A stretch of 64,000 nucleotides of DNA from Prosapia bicincta (Eukaryota; Arthropoda; Insecta; Hemiptera; Cercopidae): contig JBAIZL010000001.1 of the NCBI GenBank assembly GCA_036971475.1, positions 111,589,850 to 111,653,849 of the forward strand. The letters run 5' to 3'. The notes beneath the pieces were generated by a model, which had not been told where the DNA came from, ran no database searches, and saw only the letters and a list, made by a program, of their open reading frames with translations. Within the stretch, counting starts at the first letter, position 1. Each line of letters starts with the position of its first letter. A program made the position numbers and the translations under genes. Of this stretch, positions 24,901-40,500 are shown one piece after another.

Positions 24901-27900
24901 CTAGTTAAGAAATAATGCAACTTAATTAGTAGATCACTAGTTTGGAGATAAAGTAATTTAATTAGTAAAGCACTAGTTACGAAATAATGCAACTTAATTA
25001 GTAGATCACTAGTTTGGAGATAAAGTAATTTAATTAGTAAAGCACTAGTTAAGAAATAATGCAACTTAATTAGTAGATCACTAGTTTTATAGATAAAGTA
25101 ATTTAATTAGTAAAGCACTAGTTAAGAAATAATGCAACTTAATTAGTAGATCACTGGTTTGGAGATAAAGTAATTTAATTAGTAAAGCACTAGTTACGAA
25201 ATAATGCAACTTAATTAGTAGATCACCAGTTTGGAGATAAAGTAATTTAATTAGTAAAGCACTAGTTACGAAATAATGCAACTTAATTAGTAGATCACTA
25301 GTTTGGAGATAAAGTAATTTAATTAGTAAAGCACTAGTTACGAAATAATGCAACTTAATTAGTAGATCAATAGTTTGGAGATAAAGTAATTTTATTAGTA
25401 AAGCACTAGTTACGAAATAATGCAACTTAATTAGTAGATCACTAGTTTTATAGATAAAGTAATTTAATTAGTAAAGCACTAGTTAAGAAATAATGCAACT
25501 TAATTAGTAGATCACTAGTTTGGAGAAAAAGTAATTTAATTAGTAAAGCACTAGTTAAGAAATAATGCAACTTAATTAGTAGATCACTAGTTTGGAGATA
25601 AAATAATTTAATTAGTATAGCACTAGTTACGAAAAATTGCAAAATAATTAGTAGATCACTAGTTTGGAGATAAAGTAATTTAATTAGTAAAGCACTAGTT
25701 ACGAAATAATGCAACTTAATTAGTAGATCACTAGTTTGGAGATAAAATAATGTAATTAGTATAGCACTAGTTACAAAATAATGCAACTTAATTAGTAGAT
25801 CAATAGTTTGGAGATAAAGTAATTTAATTAGTAAAGCACTAGTTACGAAATAATGCAACTTAATTAGTAGATCACTAGTATGGAGATAAAGTAATTTAAT
25901 TAGTAAAGCACTAGTTACGAAATAATGCAACCTAATTAGTAGATCAATAGTTTGTAGATAAAGTAATTTTATTAGTAAAGCACTAGTTACGAAATAATGC
26001 AACTTAATTAGTAGATCACTAGTTTTTAGATAAAGTAATTTAATTAGTAAAGCACTAGTTAAGAAATAATGCAACTTAATTAGTAGATCACTAGTTTGGA
26101 GATAAAGTAATTTAATTAGTAAAGCACTAGTTACGAAATAATTCAACTTAATTAGTAGATCACTAGTTTGGAGATAAAGTAATTTAATTAGTAAAGCACT
26201 AGTTAAGAAATAATGCAACTTAATTAGTAGATCACTAGTTTTATAGATAAAGTAATTTAATTAGTAAAGCACTAGTTAAGAAATAATGCAACTTAATTAG
26301 TAGATCACTGGTTTGGAGATAAAGTAATTTTATTAGTAAATCACTAGTTACGAAATAATGCTACTTATTTAGTAGATCACTAGTTTTATAGATAAAGTAA
26401 TTTAATTAGTAAAGCACTAGTTAAGAAATAATGCAACTTAATTAGTAGATCACTAGTTTGGAGATAAAGTAATTTAATTAGTAAAGCACTAGTTACGAAA
26501 TAATGCAACTTAATTACAAGATCACTAGTTTGGAGATAAAGTAATTTAATTAGTAAAGCACTAGTTACGAAATAATGCAACTTAATTAGTAGATCACTAG
26601 TTTGGAGAAAAAGTAATTTAATTAGTAAAGCACTAGTTACGAAATAATGCAACTTAATTAGTAGATCACTAGTTTGGAGATAAAGTAATTTAATTAGTAA
26701 AGCACTAGTTACGAAATAATGCAACTTAATTAGTAGATCAATAGTTTGGAGATAAAGTAATTTTATTAGTAAAGCACTAGTTACGAAATAATGCAACTTA
26801 ATTAGTAGATCACTAGTTTTATAGATAAAGTAATTTAATTAGTAAAGCACTAGTTAAGAAATAATGCAACTTAATTATTAGATTTACTAGTTTGGAGATA
26901 AAGTAATTAAATTAGTAAAGCACTAGTTACGAAATAATGCAACTTAATTAGTAGATCAATAGTTTGGAGATAAAGTAATTTAATTAATAAAGCACTAGTT
27001 ACGAAATAATGCAACTTAATTAGTAGATCACTAGTTTTATAGATAAAGTAATTTAATTAGTAAAGCACTAGTTAAGAAATAATGCAACTTAATTAGTAGA
27101 TCACTAGTTTGGAGATAAAGTAATTTAATTAGTAAAGCACTAGTTACGAAATAATGCAACTTAATTAGTAGATCACTAGTTTGGAGATAAAGTAATTTAA
27201 TTAGTAAAGCACTAGTTAAGAAATAATGCAACTTAATTAGTAGATCACTAGTTTTATAGATAAAGTAATTTAATTAGTAAAGCACTAGTTAAGAAATAAT
27301 GCAACTTAATTAGTAGATCACTGGTTTGGAGATAAAGTAATTTAATTAGTAAAGCACTAGTTAAGAAATAATGCAACTTAATTAGTAGATCACTAGTTTG
27401 GAGATAAAGTAATTTAATTAGTAAAGCACTAGTTACGAAATAATGCAACTTAACTAGTAGATCACTAGTTTGGAGATAAAGTAAGTTAATTAGTAAAGCA
27501 CTAGTTAAGAAATAATGCAACTTAATTAGTAGATCACTAGTTTTATAGATAAAGTAATTTAATTAGTAAAGCACTAGTTAAGAAATAATGCAACTTAATT
27601 AGTAGATCACTGGTTTGGAGATAAAGTAATTTAACTAGTAAAGCACTAGTTACGAAATAATGCAACTTAATTAGTAGATCACTAGTTTTATAGATAAAGT
27701 ATTTTAATTAGTAAAGCACTATTTAAGAAATAATGCAACTTAATTAGTAGATCACTAGTTTTATAGATAAAGTAATTTAATTAGTAAAGCACTAGGTAAG
27801 AAATAATGCAACTTAATTAGTAGATCACTAGTTTGGAGATAAAGTAATTTAATTAGTAAAGCACTAGTTACGAAATAATGCAACTTAATTAGTAGATCAC

Positions 27901-30900
27901 TAGTTTGGAGATAAAGTAATTGAATTAGTAAAGCACTAGTTAAGAAATAATGCAACTTAATTAGTAGATCACTAGTTTTATAGATAAAGTAATTTAATTA
28001 GTAAAGCACTAGTTACGAAATAATGCAACTTAATTAGTAGATCACTGGTTTGGAGATAAAGTAATTTAATTAGTAAAGCACTAGTTACGAAATAATGCAA
28101 CTTAATTAGTAGATCAATAGTTTGGAGATAAAGTAATTTTATTAGTAAAGCACTAGTTACGAAATAATGCAACTTAATTAGTAGATCACTAGTTTTATAG
28201 ATAAAGTAATTTAATTAGTAAAGCACTAGTTAAGAAATAATGCAACTTAATTATTAGATTTACTAGTTTGGAGATAAAGTAATTAAATTAGTAAAGCACT
28301 AGTTACGAAATAATGCAACTTAATTAGTAGATCAATAGTTTGGAGATAAAGTAATTTAATTAATAAAGCACTAGTTACGAAATAATGCAACTTAATTAGT
28401 AGATCACTAGTTTTATAGATAAAGTAATTTAATTAGTAAAGCACTAGTTAAGAAATAATGCAACTTAATTAGTAGATCACTAGTTTGGAGATAAAGTAAT
28501 TTAATTAGTAAAGCACTAGTTACGAAATAATGCAACTTAATTAGTAGATCACTAGTTTGGAGATAAAGTAATTTAATTAGTAAAGCACTAGTTAAGAAAT
28601 AATGCAACTTAATTAGTAGATCACTAGTTTTATAGATAAAGTAATTTAATTAGTAAAGCACTAGTTAAGAAATAATGCAACTTAATTAGTAGATCACTGG
28701 TTTGGAGATAAAGTAATTTAATTAGTAAAGCACTAGTTACGAAATAATGCAACTTAATTAGTAGATCACCAGTTTGGAGATAAAGTAATTTAATTAGTAA
28801 AGCACTAGTTACGAAATAATGCAACTTAATTAGTAGATCACTAGTTTGGAGATAAAGTAATTTAATTAGTAAAGCACTAGTTACGAAATAATGCAACTTA
28901 ATTAGTAGATCAATAGTTTGGAGATAAAGTAATTTTATTAGTAAAGCACTAGTTACGAAATAATGCAACTTAATTAGTAGATCACTAGTTTTATAGATAA
29001 ATTAATTTAATTAGTAAAGCACTAGTTAAGAAATAATGCAACTTAATTAGTAGATCACTAGTTTGGAGATAAAGTAATTTAATTAGTAAAGCACTAGTTA
29101 CGAAATAATGCAACTTAATTAGTAGATCAATAGTTTGGAGATAAAGTAATTTTATTAGTAAAGCACTAGTTACGAAATAATGCAACTTAATAAGTAGATC
29201 ACTAGTTTTATAGATAAAGTAATTTAATTAGTAAAGCACTAGTTAAGAAATAATGCAACTTAATTAGTAGATCACTAGTTTGGAGATAAAGTAATTGAAT
29301 TAGTAAAGCACTAGTTACGAAATAATGCAACTTAACTAGTAGATCACTAGTTTGGAGATAAAGTAAGTTAATTAGTAAAGCACTAGTTAAGAAATAATGC
29401 AACTTAATTAGTAGATCACTAGTTTTATAGATAAAGTAATTTAATTAGTAAAGCACTAGTTAAGAAATAATGCAACTTAATTAGTAGATCACTGGTTTGG
29501 AGATAAAGTAATTTAATTAGTAAAGCACTAGTTACGAAATAATGCAACTTAATTAGTAGATCACCAGTTTGGAGATAAAGTAATTTAACTAGTAAAGCAC
29601 TAGTTACGAAATAATGCAACTTAATTAGTAGATCACTAGTTTTATAGATAAAGTATTTTAATTAGTAAAGCACTATTTAAGAAATAATGCAACTTAATTA
29701 GTAGATCACTAGTTTTATAGATAAAGTAATTTAATTAGTAAAGCACTAGTTAAGAAATAATGCAACTTAATTAGTAGATCACTAGTTTGGAGATAAAGTA
29801 ATTTAATTAGTAAAGCACTAGTTACGAAATAATGCAACTTAATTAGTAGATCACTAGTTTGGAGATAAAGTAATTTAATTAGTAAAGCACTAGTTAAGAA
29901 ATAATGCAACTTAATTAGTAGATCACTAGTTTTATAAATAAAGTAATTTAATTAGTAAAGCACTAGTTACGAAATAATGCAACTTAATTAGTAGATCACT
30001 GGTTTGGAGATAAAGTAATTTAATTAGTAAAGCAATAGTTACGAAATAATGCAACTTAATTAGTAGATCAATAGTTTGGAGATAAAGTAATTTTATTAGT
30101 AAAGCACTAGTTACGAAATAATGCAACTTAATTAGTAGATCACTAGTTTTATAGATAAAGTAATTTAATTAGTAAAGCACTAGTTAAGAAATAATGCAAC
30201 TTAATTATTAGATCACTAGTTTGGAGATAAAGTAATTAAATTAGTAAAGCACTAGTTACGAAATAATGCAACTTAATTAGTAGATCAATAGTTTGGAGAT
30301 AAAGTAATTTAATTAATAAAGCACTAGTTACGAAATAATGCAACTTAATTAGTAGATCACTAGTTTTATAGATAAAGTAATTTAATTAGTAAAGCACTAT
30401 TTAAGAAATAATGCAACTTAATTAGTAGATCACTAGTTTGGAGATAAAGTAATTTAATTAGTAAAGCACTAGTTACGAAATAATGCAACTTAATTAGTAG
30501 ATCACTAGTTTGGAGATAAAGTAATTTAATTAGTAAAGCACTAGTTAAGAAATAATGCAACTTAATTAGTAGATCACTAGTTTTATAGATAAAGTAATTT
30601 AATTAGTAAAGCACTAGTTAAGAAATAATGCAACTTAATTAGTAGATCACTGGTTTGGAGATAAAGTAATTTAATTAGTAAAGCACTAGTTACGAAATAA
30701 TGCAACTTAATTAGTAGATCACCAGTTTGGAGATAAAGTAATTTAATTAGTAAAGCACTAGTTACGAAATAATGCAACTTAATTAGTAGATCACTAGTTT
30801 GGAGATAAAGTAATTTAATTAGTAAAGCACTAGTTACGAAATAATGCAACTTAATTAGTAGATCAATAGTTTGGAGATGAAGTAATTTTATTAGTAAAGC

Positions 30901-33474
30901 ACTAGTTACGAAATAATGCAACTTAATTAGTAGATCACTAGTTTTATAGATAAATTAATTTAATTAGTAAAGCACTAGTTAAGAAATAATGCAATTTAAT
31001 TAGTAGATCACTAGTTTGGAGATAAAGTAATTTAATTAGTAAAGCACTAGTTACGAAATAATGCAACTTAATTAGTAGATCACTAGTTTAAAGAAAATGT
31101 AATTTAATTAGTAAAGCACTAGTTACGAAATAATGCAACTTAATTAGTAGATCACTAGTTTGGAGATAAAGTAATTTAATTAGTAAAGCACTAGTTAAGA
31201 AATAATGCAACTTAATTAGTAGATCACTAGTTTTATAGATAAAGTAATTTAATTAGTAAAGCACTAGTTACGAAATAATGCAACTTAATTAGTAGATCAC
31301 TGGTTTGGAGATAAAAAAATTTAATTAGTAAAGCACTAGTTACGAAATAATGCAACTTAATTAGTAGATCAATAGTTTGGAGATAAAGTAATTTTATTAG
31401 TAAAGCACTAGTTACGAAATAATGCAACTTAATTAGTAGATCACTAGTTTTATAGATAAAGTAATTTAATTAGTAAAACACTAGTTAAGAAATAATGCAA
31501 CTTAATTAGTAGATCACTAGTTTGGAGATAAAGTAATTAAATTAGTAAAGCACTAGTTACGAAATAATGCAACTTAATTAGTAGATCAATAGTTTGGAGA
31601 TAAAGTAATTTAATTAATAAAGCACTAGTTACGAAACAATGCAACTTAATTAGTAGATCACTAGTTTTATAGATAAAGTAATTTAATTAGTAAAGCACTA
31701 GTTAAGAAATAATGCAACTTAATTAGTAGATCACTTGTTTGGAGATAAAGTAATTTAATTAGTAAAGCACTAGTTACGAAATAATGCAACTTAATTAGTA
31801 GATCACTAGTTTGGAGATAAAGTAATTTAATTAGTAAAGCACTAGTTAAGAAATAATGCAACTTAATTAGTAGATCACTAGTTTTATAGATAAAGTAATT
31901 TAATTAGTAAAGCACTAGTTAAGAAATAATGCAACTTAATTAGTAGATCACTGGTTTGGAGATAAAGTAATTTAATTAGTAAAGCACTAGTTACGAAATA
32001 ATGCAACTTAATTAGTAGATCACTGGTTTCGAGATAAAGTAATTTAATTAGTAAAGCACTAGTTACGAAATAATGCAACTTAATTAGTAGATCAATAGTT
32101 TGGAGATAAAGTAATTTTATTAGTAAAGCACTAGTTACGAAATAATGCAACTTAATTAGTAGATCACTAGTTTTATAGATAAAGTAATTTAATTAGTAAA
32201 GCACTAGTTAAGAAATAATGCAACTTAATTATTAGATCACTAGTTTGGAGATAAAGTAATTAAATTAGTAAAGCACTAGTTACGAAATAATGCAACTTAA
32301 TTAGTAGATCAATAGTTTGGAGATGAAGTAATTTAATTAATAAAGCACTAGTTACGAAATAATGCAACTTAATTAGTAGATCACTAGTTTGGAGAAAATG
32401 TAATTTAATTAGTAAAGCACTAGTTACGAAATAATGCAACTTAATTAGTAGATCACTAGTTTGGAGATAAAGTAATTTAATTAGTAAAGCACTAGTTAAG
32501 AAATAATGCAACTTAATTAGTAGATCACTAGTTTTATAGATAAAGTAATTTAATTAGTAAAGCACTAGTTACGAAATAATGCAACTTAATTAGTAGATCA
32601 CTGGTTTGGAGATAAAGTAATTTAATTAGTAAAGCACTAGTTACGAAATAATGCAACTTAATTAGTAGATCATTAGTTTGGAGATAAAGTAATTTTATTA
32701 GTAAAGCACTAGTTACGAAATAATGCAACTTAATTAGTAGATCACTAGTTTTATAGATAAAGTAATTTAATTAGTAAAACACTAGTTAAGAAATAATGCA
32801 ACTTAATTAGTAGATCACTAGTTTGGAGATAAAGTAATTAAATTAGTAAAGCACTAGTTACGAAATAATGCAACTTAATTAGTAGATCAATAGTTTGGAG
32901 ATAAAGTAATTTAATTAATAAAGCACTAGTTACGAAATAATGCAACTTAATTAGTAGATCACTAGTTTTATAGATAAAGTAATTTAATTAGTAAAGCACT
33001 AGTTAAGAAATAATGCAACTTAATTAGTAGATCACTAGTTTGGAGATAAAGTAATTGAATTAGTAAAGCACTAGTTACGAAATAATGCAACTTAACTAGT
33101 AGATCACTAGTTTGGAGATAAAGTAAGTTAATTAGTAAAGCACTAGTTAAGAAATAATGCAACTTAATTAGTAGATCACTAGTTTTATAGATAAAGTAAT
33201 TTAATTAGTAAAGCACTAGTTAAGAAATAATGCAACTTAATTAGTAGAGCACTGGTTTGGAGATAAAGTAATTTAATTAGTAAAGCACTAGTTACGAAAT
33301 AATGCAACTTAATTAGTAGATCACCAGTTTGGAGATAAAGTAATTTAACTAGTAAAGCACTAGTTACGAAATAATGCAACTTAATTAGTAGATCACTAGT
33401 TTTATAGATAAAGTATTTTAATTAGTAAAGCACTATTTAAGAAATAATGCAACTTAATTAGTAGATCACTAGTT

Positions 33475-36400
33475 TTATAGATAAAGTAATTTAATTAGTA
33501 AAGCACTAGTTAAGAAATAATGCAACTTAATTAGTAGATCACTAGTTTGGAGATAAAGTAATTTAATTAGTAAAGCACTAGTTACGAAATAATGCAACTT
33601 AATTAGTAGATCACTAGTTTGGAGATAAAGTAATTGAATTAGTAAAGCACTAGTTAAGAAATAATGCAACTTAATTAGTAGATCACTAGTTTTATAGATA
33701 AAGTAATTTAATTAGTAAAGCACTAGTTACGAAATAATGCAACTTAATTAGTAGATCACTGGTTTGGAGATAAAGTAATTTAATTAGTAAAGCACTAGTT
33801 ACGAAATAATGCAACTTAATTAGTAGATCAATAGTTTGGAGATAAAGTAATTTTATTAGTAAAGCACTAGTTACGAAATAATGCAACTTAATTAGTAGAT
33901 CACTAGTTTTATAGATAAAGTAATTTAATTAGTAAAGCACTAGTTAAGAAATAATGCAACTTAATTATTAGATTTACTAGTTTGGAGATAAAGTAATTAA
34001 ATTAGTAAAGCACTAGTTACGAAATAATGCAACTTAATTAGTAGATCAATAGTTTGGAGATAAAGTTATTTAATTAATAAAGCACTAGTTACGAAATAAT
34101 GCAACTTAATTAGTAGATCACTAGTTTTATAGATAAAGTAATTTAATTAGTAAAGCACTAGTTAAGAAATAATGCAACTTAATTAGTAGATCACTAGTTT
34201 GGAGATAAAGTAATTTAATTAGTAAAGCACTAGTTACGAAATAATGCAACTTAATTAGTAGATCACTAGTTTGGAGATAAAGTAATTTAATTAGTAAAGC
34301 ACTAGTTAAGAAATAATGCAACTTAATTAGTAGATCACTAGTTTTATAGATAAAGTAATTTAATTAGTAAAGCACTAGTTAAGAAATAATGCAACTTAAT
34401 TAGTAGATCACTGGTTTGGAGATAAAGTAATTTAATTAGTAAAGCACTAGTTACGAAATAATGCAACTTAATTAGTAGATCACCAGTTTGGAGATAAAGT
34501 AATTTAATTAGTAAAGCACTAGTTACGAAATAATGCAACTTAATTAGTAGATCACTAGTTTGGAGATAAAGTAATTTAATTAGTAAAGCACTAGTTACGA
34601 AATAATGCAACTTAATTAGTAGATCAATAGTTTGGAGATAAAGTAATTTTATTAGTAAAGCACTAGTTACGAAATAATGCAACTTAATTAGTAGATCACT
34701 AGTTTTATAGATAAATTAATTTAATTAGTAAAGCACTAGTTAAGAAATAATGCAACTTAATTAGTAGATCACTAGTTTGGAGATAAAGTAATTTAATTAG
34801 TAAAGCACTAGTTACGAAATAATGCAACTTAATTAGTAGATCAATAGTTTGGAGATAAAGTAATTTTATTAGTAAAGCACTAGTTACGAAATAATGCAAC
34901 TTAATAAGTAGATCACTAGTTTTATAGATAAAGTAATTTAATTAGTAAAGCACTAGTTAAGAAATAATGCAACTTAATTAGTAGATCACTAGTTTGGAGA
35001 TAAAGTAATTGAATTAGTAAAGCACTAGTTACGAAATAATGCAACTTAACTAGTAGATCACTAGTTTGGAGATAAAGTAAGTTAATTAGTAAAGCACTAG
35101 TTAAGAAATAATGCAACTTAATTAGTAGATCACTAGTTTTATAGATAAAGTAATTTAATTAGTAAAGCACTAGTTACGAAATAATGCAACTTAATTAGTA
35201 GATCACTGGTTTGGAGATAAAGTAATTTAATTAGTAAAGCACTAGTTACGAAATAATGCAACTTAATTAGTAGATCACCAGTTTGGAGATAAAGTAATTT
35301 AACTAGTAAAGCACTAGTTACGAAATAATGCAACTTAATTAGTAGATCACTAGTTTTATAGATAAAGTATTTTAATTAGTAAAGCACTATTTAAGAAATA
35401 ATGCAACTTAATTAGTAGATCACTAGTTTTATAGATAAAGTAATTTAATTAGTAAAGCACTAGTTAAGAAATAATGCAACTTAATTAGTAGATCACTAGT
35501 TTGGAGATAAAGTAATTTAATTAGTAAAGCACTAGTTACGAAATAATGCAACTTAATTAGTAGATCACTAGTTTGGAGATAAAGTAATTTAATTAGTAAA
35601 GCACTAGTTAAGAAATAATGCAACTTAATTAGTAGATCACTAGTTTTATAGATAAAGTAATTTAATTAGTAAAGCACTAGTTACGAAATAATGCAACTTA
35701 ATTAGTAGATCACTGGTTTCGAGATAAAGTAATTTAATTAGTAAAGCACTAGTTACGAAATAATGCAACTTAATTAGTAGATCAATAGTTTGGAGATAAA
35801 GTAATTTTATTAGTAAAGCACTAGTTACGAAATAATGCAACTTAATTAGTAGATCACTAGTTTTATAGATAAAGTAATTTAATTAGTAAAGCACTAGTTA
35901 AGAAATAATGCAACTTAATTATTAGATCACTAGTTTGGAGATAAAGTAATTAAATTAGTAAAGCACTAGTTACGAAATAATGCAACTTAATTAGTAGATC
36001 AATAGTTTGGAGATGAAGTAATTTAATTAATAAAGCACTAGTTACGAAATAATGCAACTTAATTAGTAGATCACTAGTTTTATAGATAAAGTAATTTAAT
36101 TAGTAAAGCACTAGTTAAGAAATAATGCAACTTAATTAGTAGATCACTAGTTTGGAGATAAAGTAATTTAATTAGTAAAGCACTAGTTACGAAATAATGC
36201 AACTTAATTAGTAGATCACTAGTTTGGAGATAAAGTAATTTAATTAGTAAAGCACTAGTTAAGAAATAATGCAACTTAATTAGTAGATCACTAGTTTTAT
36301 AGATAAAGTAATTTAATTAGTAAAGCACTAGTTAAGAAATAATGCAACTTAATTAGTAGATCACTGGTTTGGAGATAAAGTAATTTAATTAGTAAAGCAC

Positions 36401-37580
36401 TAGTTACGAAATAATGCAACTTAATTAGTAGATCACCAGTTTGGAGATAAAGTAATTTAATTAGTAAAGCACTAGTTACGAAATAATGCAACTTAATTAG
36501 TAGATCACTAGTTTGGAGATAAAGTAATTTAATTAGTAAAGCACTAGTTACGAAATAATGCAACTTAATTAGTAGATCAATAGTTTGGAGATAAAGTAAT
36601 TTTATTAGTAAAGCACTAGTTACGAAATAATGCAACTTAATTAGTAGATCACTAGTTTTATAGATAAATTAATTTAATTAGTATAGCACTAGTTAAGAAA
36701 TAATGCAACTTAATTAGTAGATCACTAGTTTGGAGATAAAGTAATTTAATTAGTAAAGCACTAGTTACGAAATAATGCAACTTAATTAGTAGATCACTAG
36801 TTTGGAGAAAATGTAATTTAATTAGTAAAGTACTAGTTACGAAATAATGCAACTTAATTAGTAGATCACTAGTTTGGAGATAAAGTAATTTAATTAGTAA
36901 AGCACTAGTTAAGAAATAATGCAACTTAATTAGTAGATCACTAGTTTTATAGATAAAGTAATTTAATTAGTAAAGCACTAGTTACGAAATAATGCAACTT
37001 AATTAGTAGATCAATAGTTTGGAGATAAAGTAATTTTATTAGTAAAGCACTAGTTACGAAATAATGCAACTTAATTAGTAGATCAATAGTTTGGAGATAA
37101 AGTAATTTTATTAGTAAAGCACTAGTTACGAAATAATGCAACTTAATTAGTAGATCACTAGTTTTATAGATAAAGTAATTTAATTAGTAAAACACTAGTT
37201 AAGAAATAATGCAACTTAATTAGTAGATCACTAGTTTGGAGATAGAGTAATTAAATTAGTAAAGCACTAGTTACGAAATAATGCAACTTAATTAGTAGAT
37301 CAATAGTTTGGAGATAAAGTAATTTAATTAATAAAGCACTAGTTACGAAACAATGCAACTTAATTAGTAGATCACTAGTTTTATAGATAAAGTAATTTAA
37401 TTAGTAAAGCACTAGTTAAGAAATAATGCAACTTAATTAGTAGATCACTTGTTTGGAGATAAAGTAATTTAATTAGTAAAGCACTAGTTACGAAATAATG
37501 CAACTTAATTAGTAGATCACTAGTTTGGAGATAAAGTAATTTAATTAGTAAAGCACTAGTTAAGAAATAATGCAACTTAA
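33475..37580. repeat. Duplicated satellite block, copy of about 27.76-31.87 kb
   Basis: Variant monomers here occur at a constant offset of 5,714 bp from the segment starting near 27,761. Examples are the deviant TTATTAGATTTACTAG at about 28,251 and 33,965, and the unique AACTTAATAAGTAGATC at about 29,184 and 34,898. Shared private variants show block duplication rather than independent homogenisation. Confidence 0.8.
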
Positions 37581-40500
37581 TTAGTAGATCACTAGTTTTA
37601 TAGATAAAGTAATTTAATTAGTAAAGCACTAGTTAAGAAATAATGCAACTTAATTAGTAGATCACTGGTTTGGAGATAAAGTAATTTAATTAGTAAAGCA
37701 CTAGTTACGAAATAATGCAACTTAATTAGTAGATCACCAGTTTGGAGATAAAGTAATTTAATTAGTAATGCACTAGTTACGAAATAATGCAACTTAATTA
37801 GTAGATCACTAGTTTGGAGATAAAGTAATTTAATTAGTAAAGCACTAGTTACGAAATAATGCAACTTAATTAGTAGATCAATAGTTTGGAGATAAAGTAA
37901 TTTTATTAGTAAAGCACTAGTTACGAAATAATGCAACTTAATTAGTAGATCACTAGTTTTATAGATAAATAATTTAATTAGTAAAGCACTAGTTAAGAAA
38001 TAATGCAACTTAATTAGTAGATCACTAGTTTGGAGATAAAGTAATTTAATTAGTAAAGCACTAGTTACGAAATAATGCAACTTAATTAGTAGATCACTAG
38101 TTTGGAGAAAATGTAATTTAATTAGTAAAGCACTAGTTACGAAATAATGCAACTTAATTAGTAGATCACTAGTTTGGAGATAAAGTAATTAAATTAGTAA
38201 AGCACTAGTTAAGAAATAATGCAACTTAATTAGTAGATCACTAGTTTTATAGATAAAGTAATTTAATTAGTAAAGCACTAGTTACGAAATAATGCAACTT
38301 AATTAGTAGATCACTGGTTTGGAGATAAAGTAATGTAATTAGTAAAGCACTAGTTACGAAATAATGCAACTTAATTAGTAGATCAATAGTTTGGAGATAA
38401 AGTAATTTAATTAATAAAGCACTAGTTACGAAATAATGCAACTTAATTAGTAGATCACTAGTTTTATAGATAAAGTAATTTAATTAGTAAAGCACTAGTT
38501 AAGAAATAATGCAACTTAATTAGTAGATCACTAGTTTGGAGATAAAGTAATTTAATTAGTAAAGCACTAGTTACGAAATAATGCAACTTAATTAGTAGAT
38601 CACTAGTTTTATAGATAAATTAATTTAATTAGTAAAGCACTAGTTAAGAAATAATGCAACTTAATTAGTAGATCACTAGTTTGGAGAAAATGTAATTTAA
38701 TTAGTAAAGCACTAGTTACGAAATAATGCAACTTAATTAGTAGATCACTAGTTTGGAGTTAAAGTAATTTAATTAGTAAAGCACTAGTTAAGAAATAATG
38801 CAACTTAATTAGTAGATCACTAGTTTTATAGATAGAGTAATTTAATTAGTAAAGCACTAGTTACGAAATAATGCAACTTAATTAGTAGATCACTGGTTTG
38901 GAGATAAAATAATTTAATTAGTAAAGCACTAGTTACGAAATAATGCAACTTAATTAGTAGATCAATAGTTTGGAGATAAAGTAATTTTATTAGTAAAGCA
39001 CTAGTTAAGAAATAATGCAACTTAATTAGTAGATCACTAGTTTTATAGATAAAGTAATTTAATTAGTAAAGCACTAGTTACGAAATAATGCAACTTAATT
39101 AGTAGATCACTGGTTTGGAGATAAAGTAATTTAATTAGTAAAGCACTAGTTACGAAATAATGCAACTTAATTAGTAGATCAATAGTTTGGAGATAAAGTA
39201 ATTTTATTAGTAAAGCACTAGTTACGAAATAATGCAACTTAATTAGTAGATCACTAGTTTTATAGATAAAGTAATTTAATTAGTAAAACACTAGTTAAGA
39301 AATAATGCAACTTAATTAGTAGATCACTAGTTTGGAGATAAAGTAATTAAATTAGTAAAGCACTAGTTACGAAATAATGCAACTTAATTAGTAGATCAAT
39401 AGTTTGGAGATAAAGTAATTTAATTAATAAAGCACTAGTTACGAAACAATGCAACTTAATTAGTAGATCACTAGTTTTATAGATAAAGTAATTTAATTAG
39501 TAAAGCACTAGTTAAGAAACAATGCAACTTAATTAGTAGATCACTTGTTTGGAGATAAAGTAATTTAATTAGTAAAGCACTAGTTACGAAATAATGCAAC
39601 TTAATTAGTAGATCACTAGTTTGGAGATAAAGTAATTTAATTAGTAAAGCACTAGTTAAGAAATAATGCAACTTAATTAGTAGATCACTAGTTTTATAGA
39701 TAAAGTAATTTAATTAGTAAAGCACTAGTTAAGAAATAATGCAACTTAATTAGTAGATCACTGGTTTGGAGATAAAGTAATTTAATTAGTAAAGCACTAG
39801 TTACGAAATAATGCAACTTAATTAGTAGATCACCAGTTTGGAGATAAAGTAATTTAATTAGTAAAGCACTAGTTACGAAATAATGCAACTTAATTAGTAG
39901 ATCACTAGTTTGGAGATAAAGTAATTTAATTAGTAAAGCACTAGTTACGAAATAATGCAACTTAATTAGTAGATCAATAGTTTGGAGATAAAGTAATTTT
40001 ATTAGTAAAGCACTAGTTACGAAATAATGCAACTTAATTAGTAGATCACTAGTTTTATAGATAAATTAATTTAATTAGTAAAGCACTAGTTAAGAAATAA
40101 TGCAACTTAATTAGTAGATCACTAGTTTGGAGATAAAGTAATTTAATTAGTAAAGCACTAGTTACGAAATAATGCAACTTAATTAGTAGATCACTAGTTT
40201 GGAGAAAATGTAATTTAATTAGTAAAGCACTAGTTACGAAATAATGCAACTTAATTAGTAGATCACTAGTTTGGAGATAAAGTAATTTAATTAGTAAAGC
40301 ACTAGTTAAGAAATAATGCAACTTAATTAGTAGATCACTAGTTTTATAGATAAAGTAATTTAATTAGTAAAGCACTAGTTACGAAATAATGCAACTTAAT
40401 TAGTAGATCACTGGTTTGGAGATAAAGTAATTTAATTAGTAAAGCACTAGTTACGAAATAATGCAACTTAATTAGTAGATCAATAGTTTGGAGATAAAGT